64,000 bases of DNA, taken from assembly GCF_040689395.1 (NCBI RefSeq), contig NZ_JBFAZX010000001.1:759359-823358 (forward strand), read 5' to 3'. The stretch comes from Dactylosporangium sp040689395 (GTDB taxonomy: Bacteria; Actinomycetota; Actinomycetes; Mycobacteriales; Micromonosporaceae). The notes beneath the pieces were generated by a model. That model saw only the letters and a list, made by a program, of their open reading frames with translations, was not told the origin of the DNA and did no database searches. Below are positions 45,089-53,942 of this stretch, piece after piece. The translations under genes were made by a program, and so were the position numbers. Each line of letters begins with the position of its first letter. Position 1 is the first letter of the stretch.

Positions 45089-45283
45089 ATGTCATTGCAG
45101 ATCTTCATCGCGGCGATGATCGCCGCCTGTGGCATCGGCGCGTTCGCCGGGGCCGCTGTCGTCTGGGACCGCCGCCGCATCTGGCGGCTGAACCCGGGCG
45201 CGACGGCCGGCTGGGTGTTCGGGTTGCTGCTGCTGGGCGGCGGGTTGCTGGTGGGTTCGTGCTTGGGCCTGGTCCGGCTCTGA
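45089..45283 (+). CDS. Small two-span membrane protein
   Basis: A 64-residue protein with two spans (IFIAAMIAACGIGAFAGAAVVW and WVFGLLLLGGGLLVGSCL) joined by DRRRIWRLNPGAT. ATG 45089 is preferred over the open frame from 45044 because TAGGCC, a likely -10, lies at 45053. No family recognised. It ends 13 bp before rpiB. Confidence 0.6.
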   Translation: MSLQIFIAAMIAACGIGAFAGAAVVWDRRRIWRLNPGATAGWVFGLLLLGGGLLVGSCLGLVRL

Positions 45284-45296
45284 CAGACTGCCGGGT

Positions 45297-45764
45297 ATGC
45301 GCGTCTACGTTGGTTCCGATCACGCCGGATATGAGCTGAAAGAGCACCTGGTCAGCGCCCTCGGGCCGCTGGGCTACGAGGTTGTGGACGTCGGTCCGGC
45401 GAAGTACGACCCCGACGACGACTACCCGGCGTTCTGTTTCCACACGGGCGCGCGGGTGGTCGCCGATCCGGACAGCCTGGGCGTGGTCATCGGCGGCTCG
45501 GGCAACGGCGAGCAGATCGCCGCGAACAAGGTGCCCGGTGTCCGGGCCGCCCTGGCGTGGAACGTCGACACCGCCCAGCTGGCCCGGGAGCACAACAACG
45601 CCAACGTCGTCGCCATCGGTGCGCGCCAGCACACGCTGGAGGAGGCCACCACGCTCGTGACGGCGTTCCTGCGCACGGAGTTCTCCGGCAACGAGCGGCA
45701 CGTCCGGCGCATCGCGCAGGTGCTGGAGTATGAGACCTCCCACACCCTGCCGCCGCTGCCCTAG
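45297..45764 (+). CDS. rpiB: Ribose-5-phosphate isomerase B
   Basis: Interconverts ribose 5-phosphate and ribulose 5-phosphate in the pentose phosphate pathway. The 155-residue protein starts MRVYVGSDHAGYELKEHL. It has GGSGNGEQIAANKVPGVRAALAW with Glu72 in place of the catalytic cysteine of the E. coli enzyme, as known for the mycobacterial type, and HNNANVVAIGARQ. It corresponds to Rv2465c. Its TAG stop shares CTAG with the stop of the convergent cellulose-synthase-like gene. Confidence 0.95.
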   Translation: MRVYVGSDHAGYELKEHLVSALGPLGYEVVDVGPAKYDPDDDYPAFCFHTGARVVADPDSLGVVIGGSGNGEQIAANKVPGVRAALAWNVDTAQLAREHNNANVVAIGARQHTLEEATTLVTAFLRTEFSGNERHVRRIAQVLEYETSHTLPPLP

Positions 45765-47722
45765 CGCTCGCCGTACTCGGGCGGGGGCGCCTTGCGTTGC
45801 GCGGGGACGTCGGCGATCTTCGGCATGATGATCGTCGCGCCGACGTCCTCGAGCGGATGCCCGGCCTGCCGGGCCGCGAGGCGTTCCCGCAGCAGTGCCC
45901 TCGGGATCTCCATGGTGATGTCGCCGGCGTGCTCGGGCGTGCCTGCCTGCGGCACCGGCCGCCGTAGCCGGTCCGCCTCCTGTTCCCTGCTCAGGGCCCA
46001 GGCCTGGTCGCGCACCAGCCGTGCGTCGAGCCGCCACAGGATCAGCGGTAGCAGGCACACCACGAGCCCGAGGGACGGCCACAGCAGCGAGGCGGGCGCC
46101 GCGTAGCCGCGCGCGAACGACACCACGATCGTGGCCGCCAGCAGCACCAGCCAGCCGAGATGGTTGCGGAACGTGCGCAGACCGTCACGGCTGCTGCTCT
46201 CGCCCTTCGGCGTGACCACGAACCGGGTCGGCCGCCGGAGGATCGTGCTGACCAGCTGCACCGCGTAGATCGGCGCGGCGATGATCGACATCAGCATGCC
46301 CTTGAAGCCGCGGGAGTCCGGCGGCTCGTAGGGGCTGACGTTGTACTGCCGGTTGTTGATGTACAGCCACAGCGAGAAGGCGGTGGCGTCGGTGTACAGC
46401 GCGAACCACAGCTGCGGCGAGATCGTCATGCCGCTGACGCCGAGGGCCAGGAACAGGATCGCGTTGGCGATGCCCAGCAGCCAGCCGATCGCCATCGACG
46501 GGTAGAACGTCGTGATCAGCGTGTAGTGCAGCATGCCGCCGGGTGACAGCCGCCAGAACCGCCGCCAGTACATCCGGACGAGGATCTCGAACGTGCCGCG
46601 CGACCAGCGCCGCTGCTGGCTGAAGTAGTCGTTCCAGCTCGATGGCCCCTCGCCGGCGGAGAGCACGTCCGGGGTGTACACCGACTTCCACCGGCGCCCG
46701 GTCTGCGGGTTGCGGGTCGTGTGCAGCATCAGGCCGGTCGCCATGTCCTCGGTGATCGAGTCGCTGAGCCCGCCGATGCTGCGCAGCGCCGAGATCCGGA
46801 TGGCGTTGTTGGTGCCGACCAGCATCGACGTGCCGTAGCGATTGGCCGCCCGCTGGATGACGCTGTGGAACGGGAACTGCTGCGACTCCGCGGCCCGGGT
46901 CACGAAGGCCTCGCCGTTCTTGTAGCACTGCGGGCCGATCGCGTACGCCACGTCGGGGTCGCGGAAGTAGCCGACGATCCGCTCGGCGAAGTTGGCCAGC
47001 GGCACGTGGTCGGGGTCGACGGCGAGCAGCACATCGTAGTCCTCGCCGTGCGCGTCTACCCACGCGTTGTAGTTGCCGTGCTTGGTCTTGGCCCGGAACG
47101 GCCCCTTCGGTCGGTTGTACCGCCGGCTGCCCTTGCGCGTGAAGTGCCGGATGCCGAGCTCCTCGCACATGGCCTTGACGTCGTCGTCATCGCCCTCGTC
47201 GAGCAGCCAGATGTCGAACACGCCGCGGTGGCGGATGCGCTTGGCCGCCCGCAGCGTGTCGCGGACCACCGCGATCGGCTCCTTGCTGGGCACGATCGTG
47301 GTCAGGAGCGCCAGCCGCAGCCGCGGGTCGGGGGTCACCGGGATCGGGTCGCGGGCGGTGATCGAGGCCAGCGACAGGGACAGCACGTTGATCAGCCGCA
47401 GCAGCTCGACGATGGCGATGGTGACGATCACGAACGCGTTCGCGATCCCGGCCGCCTTGGCCGTCGGCCCCGGGTTGGTCTGCGCGAAGTGCGCGGGCTG
47501 CAGCAGCCAGACGCAGAAGAACACCTCGAAGCAGATGTTGAGCAGCGCGATCAGCACCGAGCCGGCCACCCGGGACCGGCCGTCGACCTTGCGCTGCGGA
47601 CGGTAACGCACCCGGTACGGCTCGTTGGCGGGCGGCGGGGTCAGCGGGCCGGCGAGCCGGCTGTAGGTCTCCAGTCGCGCCCAGGACCGGCCATACACGG
47701 GAATCTCGAATGGCTCCGTCAC
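45761..47722 (-). CDS. Cellulose-synthase-like glycosyltransferase (GT2, CslA-like)
   Basis: A 653-residue processive GT2 enzyme of the inner membrane, like Streptomyces CslA, which makes a beta-glucan at hyphal tips. Catalytic features: DEGDDDD, DPDH (DxD), SITEDMAT (TED) and QQRRW. Two N-terminal spans (VAGSVLIALLNICFEVFFCVWLL, NAFVIVTIAIVELLRLIN) and five or so C-terminal spans form the channel; no PilZ domain is seen. GTG 47722 has GAGAGG upstream. It is divergent from a GH6 gene, and a GlxA-type oxidase gene is 7 kb away, the other members of the csl toolkit. Confidence 0.9.
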   Translation of the reverse strand: MTEPFEIPVYGRSWARLETYSRLAGPLTPPPANEPYRVRYRPQRKVDGRSRVAGSVLIALLNICFEVFFCVWLLQPAHFAQTNPGPTAKAAGIANAFVIVTIAIVELLRLINVLSLSLASITARDPIPVTPDPRLRLALLTTIVPSKEPIAVVRDTLRAAKRIRHRGVFDIWLLDEGDDDDVKAMCEELGIRHFTRKGSRRYNRPKGPFRAKTKHGNYNAWVDAHGEDYDVLLAVDPDHVPLANFAERIVGYFRDPDVAYAIGPQCYKNGEAFVTRAAESQQFPFHSVIQRAANRYGTSMLVGTNNAIRISALRSIGGLSDSITEDMATGLMLHTTRNPQTGRRWKSVYTPDVLSAGEGPSSWNDYFSQQRRWSRGTFEILVRMYWRRFWRLSPGGMLHYTLITTFYPSMAIGWLLGIANAILFLALGVSGMTISPQLWFALYTDATAFSLWLYINNRQYNVSPYEPPDSRGFKGMLMSIIAAPIYAVQLVSTILRRPTRFVVTPKGESSSRDGLRTFRNHLGWLVLLAATIVVSFARGYAAPASLLWPSLGLVVCLLPLILWRLDARLVRDQAWALSREQEADRLRRPVPQAGTPEHAGDITMEIPRALLRERLAARQAGHPLEDVGATIIMPKIADVPAQRKAPPPEYGER

Positions 47723-47852
47723 GGGGTCCTCTCGCTGCGTTACGCCGCAGGTGCGGCTTCCCCCCGTCTGACCGCCAGAGAGCATAAGTCACGCAAGGGG
47801 TTGCCCACCTCGGCCGTGATGCTGGTAACCCGGCGAGGGTGATGCGCTGGGA

Positions 47853-47858
47853 TACCCT
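47853..47858 (+). promoter_or_regulatory. -10 hexamer TACCCT, leaderless start
   Basis: TACCCT followed by 6 bases and GTG 47865 of the GH6 gene. Confidence 0.45.
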
Positions 47859-47864
47859 CCCGTG

Positions 47865-48950
47865 GTGGCGAACGTCGTGGCGGGTGGCGGAGCGCGGATG
47901 GGTTCGGTGGTGCTCGCGTTCGCGCTGGCGGTGCTGAGCGGATGCGACAGGGCCGAGCCGCCGGAGTCGACCGGTTCGGCCGGTCCGGCCGATTTGGCCG
48001 CCTACCGCGACTGCACGGCGTCGTCGGCACCCACCCGGCCGGTCGCCGGGAATCCGCTCGCCGCCCGTCCGTTCTTCGTCGAGCCCAGTGGACCGGCGGC
48101 GCAGCAGGTGGCGGACTGGGGGAGCCGGCAGCGCACGGCCGATGCCGCCGCCTTGCGCAGGATCTCGGACCGTCCGGTGGCCCAGTGGGTCGGCGGCGGC
48201 GCCGGTTCCGTCGGTGCGCAGGTCGACGCCGTGCTGGGCTGCGCCGCGGCGCAGGGGCAGTTGCCTGTCCTGGTGGCGTACAACATCCCGCATCGTGACT
48301 GCGGCAGTTACTCGTCCGGCGGCGCCGCGTCACCGGACGAGTACCGATCGTGGATTCGGGCGTTCGCGAGCGGCGTGCGGGGCCGGCCGGTCGCGATCAT
48401 CCTGGAGCCGGACGCGATCCCGCACGCCATCGACGGTTGCGAGAGCGAGTCGCGGTACGAACTGCTGTCCGACGCCGTCCAGGTGCTCAAGGCGACCGGC
48501 TCGGCGGTGGTCTACCTCGACGCGGGCCACCCGAGGTGGATCACCGACGTGCACAGGCTGGCCGAAGCGCTGCGGCGCTCCGGGATCGCCCACGCCGACG
48601 GCTTCTCCCTCAACGTGTCCAACTTCGTCAGTACGCCGGACAACGTGGCGTACGGCAAGCAGGTCTCCAGTGCCGTCCCCAGCAAGCCGCACTTCGTGAT
48701 CGACACCAGCCGCAACGGCGCGGGCGAGGTGGAAACCGCCGGCGACGTGGACGGCGGCCCGCGGTGGTGCAACCCGCCGGGCCGCCTGCTGGGCATGCCC
48801 CCGACCACGGACACCGGCGACCCACGCGTGGACGCCCTGCTGTGGATCAAGCGGCCCGGTGAGTCCGACGGTGCCTGCCGCCCCGGCGAGCCCCCGGCCG
48901 GCCAATGGTGGCCCGAGTACGCCCTGGACCTGGCCCAGCGCTCGACCTGA
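47865..48950 (+). CDS. GH6 glucanase, lipoprotein (CslZ-like)
   Basis: A 361-residue beta-1,4-glucanase of family GH6 placed on the cell surface. The signal peptide MGSVVLAFALAVLSGCDR ends in a lipobox (LSGC), predicting lipid attachment. GH6 features: LPVLVAYNIPHRDCGSYSSGG with the catalytic Asp, IILEPDAIPHA with the conserved D, LDAGHPRW, DGFSLNVSNF, HFVIDTSRNGAG and a final WIKRPGESDG. It is divergent from the cellulose-synthase-like gene and most likely trims its product, as the endoglucanase of csl operons does in Streptomyces. Confidence 0.93.
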   Translation: MANVVAGGGARMGSVVLAFALAVLSGCDRAEPPESTGSAGPADLAAYRDCTASSAPTRPVAGNPLAARPFFVEPSGPAAQQVADWGSRQRTADAAALRRISDRPVAQWVGGGAGSVGAQVDAVLGCAAAQGQLPVLVAYNIPHRDCGSYSSGGAASPDEYRSWIRAFASGVRGRPVAIILEPDAIPHAIDGCESESRYELLSDAVQVLKATGSAVVYLDAGHPRWITDVHRLAEALRRSGIAHADGFSLNVSNFVSTPDNVAYGKQVSSAVPSKPHFVIDTSRNGAGEVETAGDVDGGPRWCNPPGRLLGMPPTTDTGDPRVDALLWIKRPGESDGACRPGEPPAGQWWPEYALDLAQRST

Positions 48951-49020
48951 CCGCTCGACCTGACCGCTCGCGCCCGTTCGCAGGTGTCGCCGATCGGCCT
49001 GGCGGAACCGGGCGGCGGGT

Positions 49021-49188
49021 TCACCTTCCAGCTTGCGATTCCTGCCAGCGGACGGGGAAGGCGCCGAGCCGAGCCTCGTGCCGGGGGTCTCCCGACTCGA
49101 CGTGGCCGGCGGGTTTCGCGCAGCGGACCGCCACGTCGCCGGTGGCGGTGGTGGTCGTCTTCGTGGCGGGGCAGGTGGTGATCTCCAT
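49021..49188 (-). CDS. 55-residue Cys/His small protein
   Basis: Short minus-strand gene: ATG 49188, TGA 49021-49023. It reads MEITTCPATKTTTTATG, then DVAVRCAKPAGHVESGD, then PRHEARLGAFPVRWQES. Cys6, Cys23, His29 and His37 could bind one zinc, and the ending GxFPVRW recurs, as I remember, in small actinobacterial proteins of unknown role. TAAGGT lies 8 bases before the ATG, a leaderless start. A LexA-like box sits just upstream at 49205-49218. Confidence 0.6.
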   Translation of the reverse strand: MEITTCPATKTTTTATGDVAVRCAKPAGHVESGDPRHEARLGAFPVRWQESQAGR

Positions 49189-49204
49189 GACGCACGACCT
49201 TAGC

Positions 49205-49218
49205 CGAACATACGTACG
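49205..49218. promoter_or_regulatory. LexA-box-like CGAACATACGTACG
   Basis: Differs by one base from the actinobacterial SOS consensus CGAACN4GTTCG and overlaps the promoter spacer of the 55-residue gene. Damage control of that gene is therefore possible; unproven. Confidence 0.35.
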
Positions 49219-49360
49219 AAAGTCGCCGTGATCAAGGAATTGACCTGCGAAAACGTCCGGTACGTGCCCGCCGGTGCCCGATCATCCGGATTCTTCCAGG
49301 AGAGCGGCGCGGGCGTTGAGGTAGCGCTGCTGCGGCAGGTTGCCGCGGTGCGGGCGAGTC

Positions 49361-50023
49361 TCATGCGCCGAGCTGGTCGGCCATGTCGTGCTTCGCGCCG
49401 ACGAGCTCGCGCATCGGCATCGGCTGCCGGCTCGAGCTTTCGATGTCCTTGCCCTCCTTGGAGTACAGCGGCGGCCAGGTGTGGATGCCCGCGTCGAGCG
49501 GGCAGGCCGCCACCTCGTCGCGCCAGCCGGGCCAGCGCCAGCTGAGGTAGAACTGGTCGACGGCGCCGGCCAGCATGGCGTACAGCCAGTCGGTGTAGCC
49601 GAGAGTGAGGTCCTCCCAGCGCAAGGTGTCCGGCGCGAAGTAGTGGATCGTCGGCACCTGAGCCGACTCGCTGCCCGACTCGCCCTGGCGCCACACGAAC
49701 TCGCCGCCCATGATGTCCTGCGCGACGAGCAGCCCGGCGGGCTCGAACACCTCGTTCACCGTGTGGATGTCGGCGAGCCGACGCCGCGGGTCGCCGGACC
49801 CGAAGACCCGCAGCCAGCCGCCGTCGACCACCAGGCCGCCGCTGCCGTACACCAGGGCGCCGAGCCAGGACGTGGTGCCGACCTGCAGCCGGTGCAGGCA
49901 GGAGGCGGCCCGGTCGGGGTCGGTCGGCAGGATCTCGACGGCATACGGGGAGCCGGTGACGGCGGCCTCGATCTCGGCCCAGGCGGACCGGTCGTCGGAG
50001 ATCAGCTCCGCCAGCGAGCGCAC
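49361..50023 (-). CDS. DUF2625 family protein
   Basis: A 220-residue soluble protein matching DUF2625: RSLAELISDDRSAWAEIE, QVGTTSWLGALVYGSGGLVVDGGWLRVFGSG, GLLVAQDIMGGEFVW, IHYFAPDTLRWEDLTLGYTDWLYAMLAG and FYLSWRWPGWRDEVAACPLDAGIHTWPPLYSKEGKDIE. No activity is known for the family. GTG 50023 follows TACAGT by 7 bases (leaderless). It stands 82 bp downstream of a phosphatase gene on the same strand. Confidence 0.88.
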   Translation of the reverse strand: MRSLAELISDDRSAWAEIEAAVTGSPYAVEILPTDPDRAASCLHRLQVGTTSWLGALVYGSGGLVVDGGWLRVFGSGDPRRRLADIHTVNEVFEPAGLLVAQDIMGGEFVWRQGESGSESAQVPTIHYFAPDTLRWEDLTLGYTDWLYAMLAGAVDQFYLSWRWPGWRDEVAACPLDAGIHTWPPLYSKEGKDIESSSRQPMPMRELVGAKHDMADQLGA

Positions 50024-50105
50024 CCGCCCAACTGTACGGCCGGGGGTCGCCCGACACGAACGACGGAAATCTCCGCGGCGCACGCTGGGTGCCGGGGCGG
50101 TCCGA

Positions 50106-50840
50106 TCAACCGGCTATGACGAGGTCGGCGCGCAGCGCGGACAGCTCGTGGGCGCTCAACCCGTACTCGCGCGCCCACCCCCGCATGTCGCCCCACCGCT
50201 CGCGCACCAGCTCAAGCGTCCGGATCATGAGCGCGGCCTCGGGCTCCCACACCGGCAGCGACGCGGGCCGCGGCGGCAGCCCCAGGCGATCCACGACCAC
50301 GGCCATCCGCTCGTGGATCGTCGGCATAGCGGCCGCCGTCGCGGCGTAGTCGGCCGCGATCGTGTCCTCCGGCACGCCGAGCAGGCCCAGGACCACCGCG
50401 GCCAGCACGCCGGTGCGGTCGCAGCCGGCCTCGCAGTGGAAGACCGCCGGAAGGGTGCCGGGGCGGGTCAGGTGGCGCACCGTGCAGGCCAGCACCGGGC
50501 CCTTCTCCGTGAGCATTGCCACATAGTGCCCGACGAGGTCGGCGGCGCCGCTGACGTCGGCGATCGGCGCCGAGTAGTACCCGATCCCCGCCCTGGACAA
50601 CGGGCCACGGCCGAGCCGCTCGACCTCGTACTCGCCGCGCAGGTCGATCACCGTGGACAGGCCGAGGTTGTGCACCAGGCGTTCGGCGTCGGCCGGCGTC
50701 GCGTAGGCGAGCGAGTCGCTGCGGAACAGCACGCCGGGTCGTACGATGCCGCCGTCCGCGGGCAGGCCGCCGAGGTCGCGGAAGTTGACCAGCCCCTCGA
50801 GGTCTCCGGCGGACGGCCGCCGGCGGCGCCACCGTCTCAC
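50106..50840 (-). CDS. Protein tyrosine / dual-specificity phosphatase
   Basis: A 244-residue phosphatase of the PTP superfamily (Y_phosphatase3 group, like mycobacterial PtpB). Active-site loop HCEAGCDRTG: nucleophile Cys136 and Arg142 in CX5R; NFRDLGGLPAD at the N-terminus is typical for this group, and Asp67 lies in TVIDLRGEYE. It begins at a GTG that overlaps the stop of the protein kinase gene (GTGA), so the kinase and phosphatase are made together and probably act on the same proteins. Confidence 0.92.
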   Translation of the reverse strand: MRRWRRRRPSAGDLEGLVNFRDLGGLPADGGIVRPGVLFRSDSLAYATPADAERLVHNLGLSTVIDLRGEYEVERLGRGPLSRAGIGYYSAPIADVSGAADLVGHYVAMLTEKGPVLACTVRHLTRPGTLPAVFHCEAGCDRTGVLAAVVLGLLGVPEDTIAADYAATAAAMPTIHERMAVVVDRLGLPPRPASLPVWEPEAALMIRTLELVRERWGDMRGWAREYGLSAHELSALRADLVIAG

Positions 50841-52579
50841 CAGATGAGGTCCTTCACCCAGTTGTAGAAGGAGATGAACCAGCCCACCTCACGTAGGTAG
50901 GCGATGCCGGCCGCGGCCAGGAACAGCCCGGTGAGCGCGTGGGCGCCCTTGGCCGTGCGGCGGGGGCGGCCGAGGCGCTGCTCGATGACGAGCCGGCCGA
51001 GCAGGCGGACCAGGGCGAACACGCCGACGGCGACGACGAGGACGACCAGGAACGCGATGAACGGGCCGGTCAGGCTGCCCGCGCTACTGAGCGCCCACAG
51101 CCCCCAGCAGATGAAGGCGATGGCCGCGCCGGTGCCGGTGAACTCCCAGCCGATCTTCAGCTGGCGGGCGCGCTCGCCGGGTGGCGGCGTGTACCGCGGG
51201 TGGCGGTCCTCCTCCGGCTCGACGGGCAACATGCCGGTCGGGTCGGGCGCCGGCCGCTGGATGACCTTGGCCCGGCCGCGCATCTGCGGCACGCCCTCGG
51301 CGTTGACCGCAACCCCGCCGGGCGAGACGGGCACCCCCGACATCGGCTGGGTCGACATCGGTTGGGCCGACATCGGTGGCACGAAGGCCGGCGGCGCCGA
51401 GACAGGCCGGCTCAAAACCGGCTGGAACGCCGTGGCCGAGTTGACCGGTGAGGCCGCCGAACGCAGCGCGACCAGCTCCCGCTCCAGGCGCTCGATGCGC
51501 TGGTACGCGTCGGTCTCCGTGCCGCTGATCGACGGGCGGGCCCGGCCGACCGCGCGGCCGGTATCGGCCGTCTCGGTCTCGTGCCAGTCGCAGCCGACGT
51601 CGGGCAGGCTGCCACTGGCGACGGCCCGGCGGACCAGCTCGGCCAGGCCGTTCAGCCAGGACTGCAGCTCCCGGGTCTGCGGGCGGTCGGCGGGCCGGTC
51701 GGCCAGCGGCGCGTGCAGGTGGTCGCGCAGCGCCGGGATGCCCTCCAGCAGCGGGTGGCGGCGCAGCACGTTCCACTGCGGCGGCGAGGCGTCGGGCGGG
51801 CCGTGCTGGTCGCTGCGGCCGTCGACGCGGGGGTAGGCGCCGGTGACCATGAAGTACGCCACCGCGCCGTAGCCGTGCACGTCGTACGCCGGGCCGACGT
51901 GCTTCACGCCGCCGAACGCCTCCGGGCCGCCCGACTCCGGCGTGTAGGCGATCTGGGTGATCTCCTCCTCGCGGAAGTACCGCGCGCCGGTGAAGTCGAT
52001 CAGGCGTATCTCGCCGGTGGCGAGCACCATCACGTTGGACGGCTTCACGTCCATGTGCAGCACCGGCGTCGCGCCACTCTCGTGCGGGTCGTGCAGATGC
52101 CGCAGTACCACGGCCAGGGTCTTCAACGCCGAGACGGCGTTGAGCCGGCGCCCTCCCGCGGCGGCGCCCGACCGCTGCGCCACGTATTCGCGCAGGTTGA
52201 CGCCGTGCAGATAGTCGTACACCTGATACGGCACCGCGTCGCCGGGCGCCGGGCGCTCGCCCGGGCGGTGCGGCGGCGGGCCGTAGAAGCCGTCGGCGCG
52301 CCGGCAGATGCCCGGAACGCCCCGGTTGTTGAGGTCCATGAGCGCCGCGTCGCCCTTGTCCCACGACCGCAGCTCGTCGGCGATCGGCCGCTGCGGGTCG
52401 ACGCGGAAGACCTTGACCGTCATCGGCGCCGAGGTCACGCCGCCGCAGATGCGCACGGCGCGGTAGACGTCCGCCTGCCCGCCGGAGCCCAGGTGAGCCA
52501 CCAGCCGATACCGCTGGAACGTCTCCGGCAAAGGGCTCGCGGGACCGCAGACCAGGTCCAGCAACGCACCCTGCGTCAT
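50837..52579 (-). CDS. Ser/Thr protein kinase, membrane-anchored
   Basis: A 580-residue kinase. Glycine loop HLGSGGQADVY (29-39), Lys56 in VKVF, catalytic loop HMDVKPSN (175-182) and the metal-binding Asp195 in DFT (instead of DFG), so the core residues are present. A long linker follows with a coiled-coil-like RIERLERELVALR and PMSxQ repeats. Two or three hydrophobic spans come at the C-terminus (GAAIAFICWGLWALSS, GPFIAFLVVLVVAVGVFALVRLL). ATG 52579 has GGGGGGAG upstream. It overlaps the phosphatase gene. Confidence 0.9.
   Translation of the reverse strand: MTQGALLDLVCGPASPLPETFQRYRLVAHLGSGGQADVYRAVRICGGVTSAPMTVKVFRVDPQRPIADELRSWDKGDAALMDLNNRGVPGICRRADGFYGPPPHRPGERPAPGDAVPYQVYDYLHGVNLREYVAQRSGAAAGGRRLNAVSALKTLAVVLRHLHDPHESGATPVLHMDVKPSNVMVLATGEIRLIDFTGARYFREEEITQIAYTPESGGPEAFGGVKHVGPAYDVHGYGAVAYFMVTGAYPRVDGRSDQHGPPDASPPQWNVLRRHPLLEGIPALRDHLHAPLADRPADRPQTRELQSWLNGLAELVRRAVASGSLPDVGCDWHETETADTGRAVGRARPSISGTETDAYQRIERLERELVALRSAASPVNSATAFQPVLSRPVSAPPAFVPPMSAQPMSTQPMSGVPVSPGGVAVNAEGVPQMRGRAKVIQRPAPDPTGMLPVEPEEDRHPRYTPPPGERARQLKIGWEFTGTGAAIAFICWGLWALSSAGSLTGPFIAFLVVLVVAVGVFALVRLLGRLVIEQRLGRPRRTAKGAHALTGLFLAAAGIAYLREVGWFISFYNWVKDLIW
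51339..51383. repeat. Three 15-bp repeats in kinase linker
   Basis: GACATCGGCTGGGTC, GACATCGGTTGGGCC and GACATCGGTGGCACG on the plus strand. On the coding strand they give the PMSxQ repeats of the kinase linker. Confidence 0.65.
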
Positions 52580-52681
52580 CGTGCAACTCCCCCCAGCAAA
52601 TGTCGCCCCCATACGGTTTCGAGAGTAACGAGAGCGCAAATCGGTCGCGCTCAGTGGCGGTCACGAGGTAGACACGACGGG

Positions 52682-53902
52682 ATGAGCGAGTATCTGCTGC
52701 GCACCGCGACCGACGGCGACTTCGACGCGCTGGCCCGCCTGATCCGTGACGCGTTCGGTGCCCCCATCGCCCCCGACCCCGCCGACAGCGTCCGCACCGT
52801 CGTCGAGCCGGCCCGGACCCACGTCGTCGAGCACGGCGGGCAGCTGGTGGGCACCGCCGGGATCCTCACCCGCGATCTCGCCGTGCCGGGTGGCGTGCTG
52901 CCGGCGGCGCACGTCACCGGCGTCGCCGTGAGCGCCACGCACACCCGCCGCGGGCTGCTGCGCCGCATGATCACCGAGCAGCTGCGCACCGCGCCGGAGG
53001 CCGTCGCCGTGCTGTGGGCCTCCGAGGGGCGCATCTACCAGCGCTTCGGCTACGGCCTAGCGTCGCAGAACGTGACCATCCGCGCCGACCGGCGCGAGGT
53101 GTCGGTGCAAGCGCCGCCCGCGCCGGGCAACCTGCGCGCCGCGGTTCCCGCCGACGCCGTCGCGGAATTTTCCCAGGTGTACTCCCGGGTGCTCCCGGTC
53201 CGCCCGGGCTGGTCGAGCCGCAACGAGACCTGGTGGAAGCACCTCACCAGCGACCCGCCGGCCAGTCGGGAGGGGCGCACCGCGGAGCGCGCGGTGCTTT
53301 TCGAAAACCCGGACGGCGTCGTGGACGGCTACGCCCGCTACCGCATGACGCCCGGCTGGGACGACGACGGCCCGAAGCAGCAGGTCAACGTCACAGAGGT
53401 GGTCGCCGCCACGCCCACCGCGTATGCCGAGCTCTACCGCTTCCTGCTGCGCATCGACCTGTCCCGCACCCTGGTGCAGGGCCACGGCAGCGTCGACGAG
53501 CCGCTGTTCTACCTGGTCGACGAGCCGCGCCGGCTCGGCGGCAAGGTCGGCGACGGGCTCTGGGTGCGCATCATCGACCTGCACCGCGCGCTGACCACCC
53601 GGCGCTACGCGGCCCCGGTCGACGTCGTGTTCGAGGTCACCGACGGCCTGCTCGAGGCGAACGCGGGCCGATGGCGCCTGCGCGCCGGCGCCGGAGGAGC
53701 GCTGGTGACCTGCACCCGGGCCGACGGTGAGCCCGACTTCAGCCTGGACGTCGCCGACCTGGGCGCCGCGTACCTGGGCGGGACTCCGCTCGGCGCCCTG
53801 CACCGGGCCGGCCGTATCCGGGAACACCGCCCGGGGGCCGTGGCCGCGACGAGTACCGCTTTCGGCTGGCCCGTCGCGCCGAACTCGATCGAAATCTTCT
53901 GA
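52682..53902 (+). CDS. Eis-family N-acetyltransferase
   Basis: A 406-residue GNAT protein with the Eis layout: N-terminal GNAT (LLRTATDGDFDALARLIRDAF, AHVTGVAVSATHTRRGLLRRMI with the acetyl-CoA RRGLLR loop, IYQRFGYGLAS with the conserved Tyr), a second GNAT-like domain, and a C-terminal sterol-carrier-like domain. The chain ends SIEIF; in Eis the free C-terminal carboxylate acts as the catalytic base. Eis enzymes acetylate several amines of aminoglycosides and peptides. Substrates here are unknown. Divergent from the kinase gene. Confidence 0.9.
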   Translation: MSEYLLRTATDGDFDALARLIRDAFGAPIAPDPADSVRTVVEPARTHVVEHGGQLVGTAGILTRDLAVPGGVLPAAHVTGVAVSATHTRRGLLRRMITEQLRTAPEAVAVLWASEGRIYQRFGYGLASQNVTIRADRREVSVQAPPAPGNLRAAVPADAVAEFSQVYSRVLPVRPGWSSRNETWWKHLTSDPPASREGRTAERAVLFENPDGVVDGYARYRMTPGWDDDGPKQQVNVTEVVAATPTAYAELYRFLLRIDLSRTLVQGHGSVDEPLFYLVDEPRRLGGKVGDGLWVRIIDLHRALTTRRYAAPVDVVFEVTDGLLEANAGRWRLRAGAGGALVTCTRADGEPDFSLDVADLGAAYLGGTPLGALHRAGRIREHRPGAVAATSTAFGWPVAPNSIEIF

Positions 53903-53929
53903 TCCATCGGTCGGCGGGGCCGGAGGCGG

Positions 53930-53935
53930 TACTGT
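53930..53935 (+). promoter_or_regulatory. -10 hexamer TACTGT, leaderless start
   Basis: TACTGT followed by 7 bases and ATG 53943 of the His-rich gene. Confidence 0.5.
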
Positions 53936-53942
53936 CGGGCGC

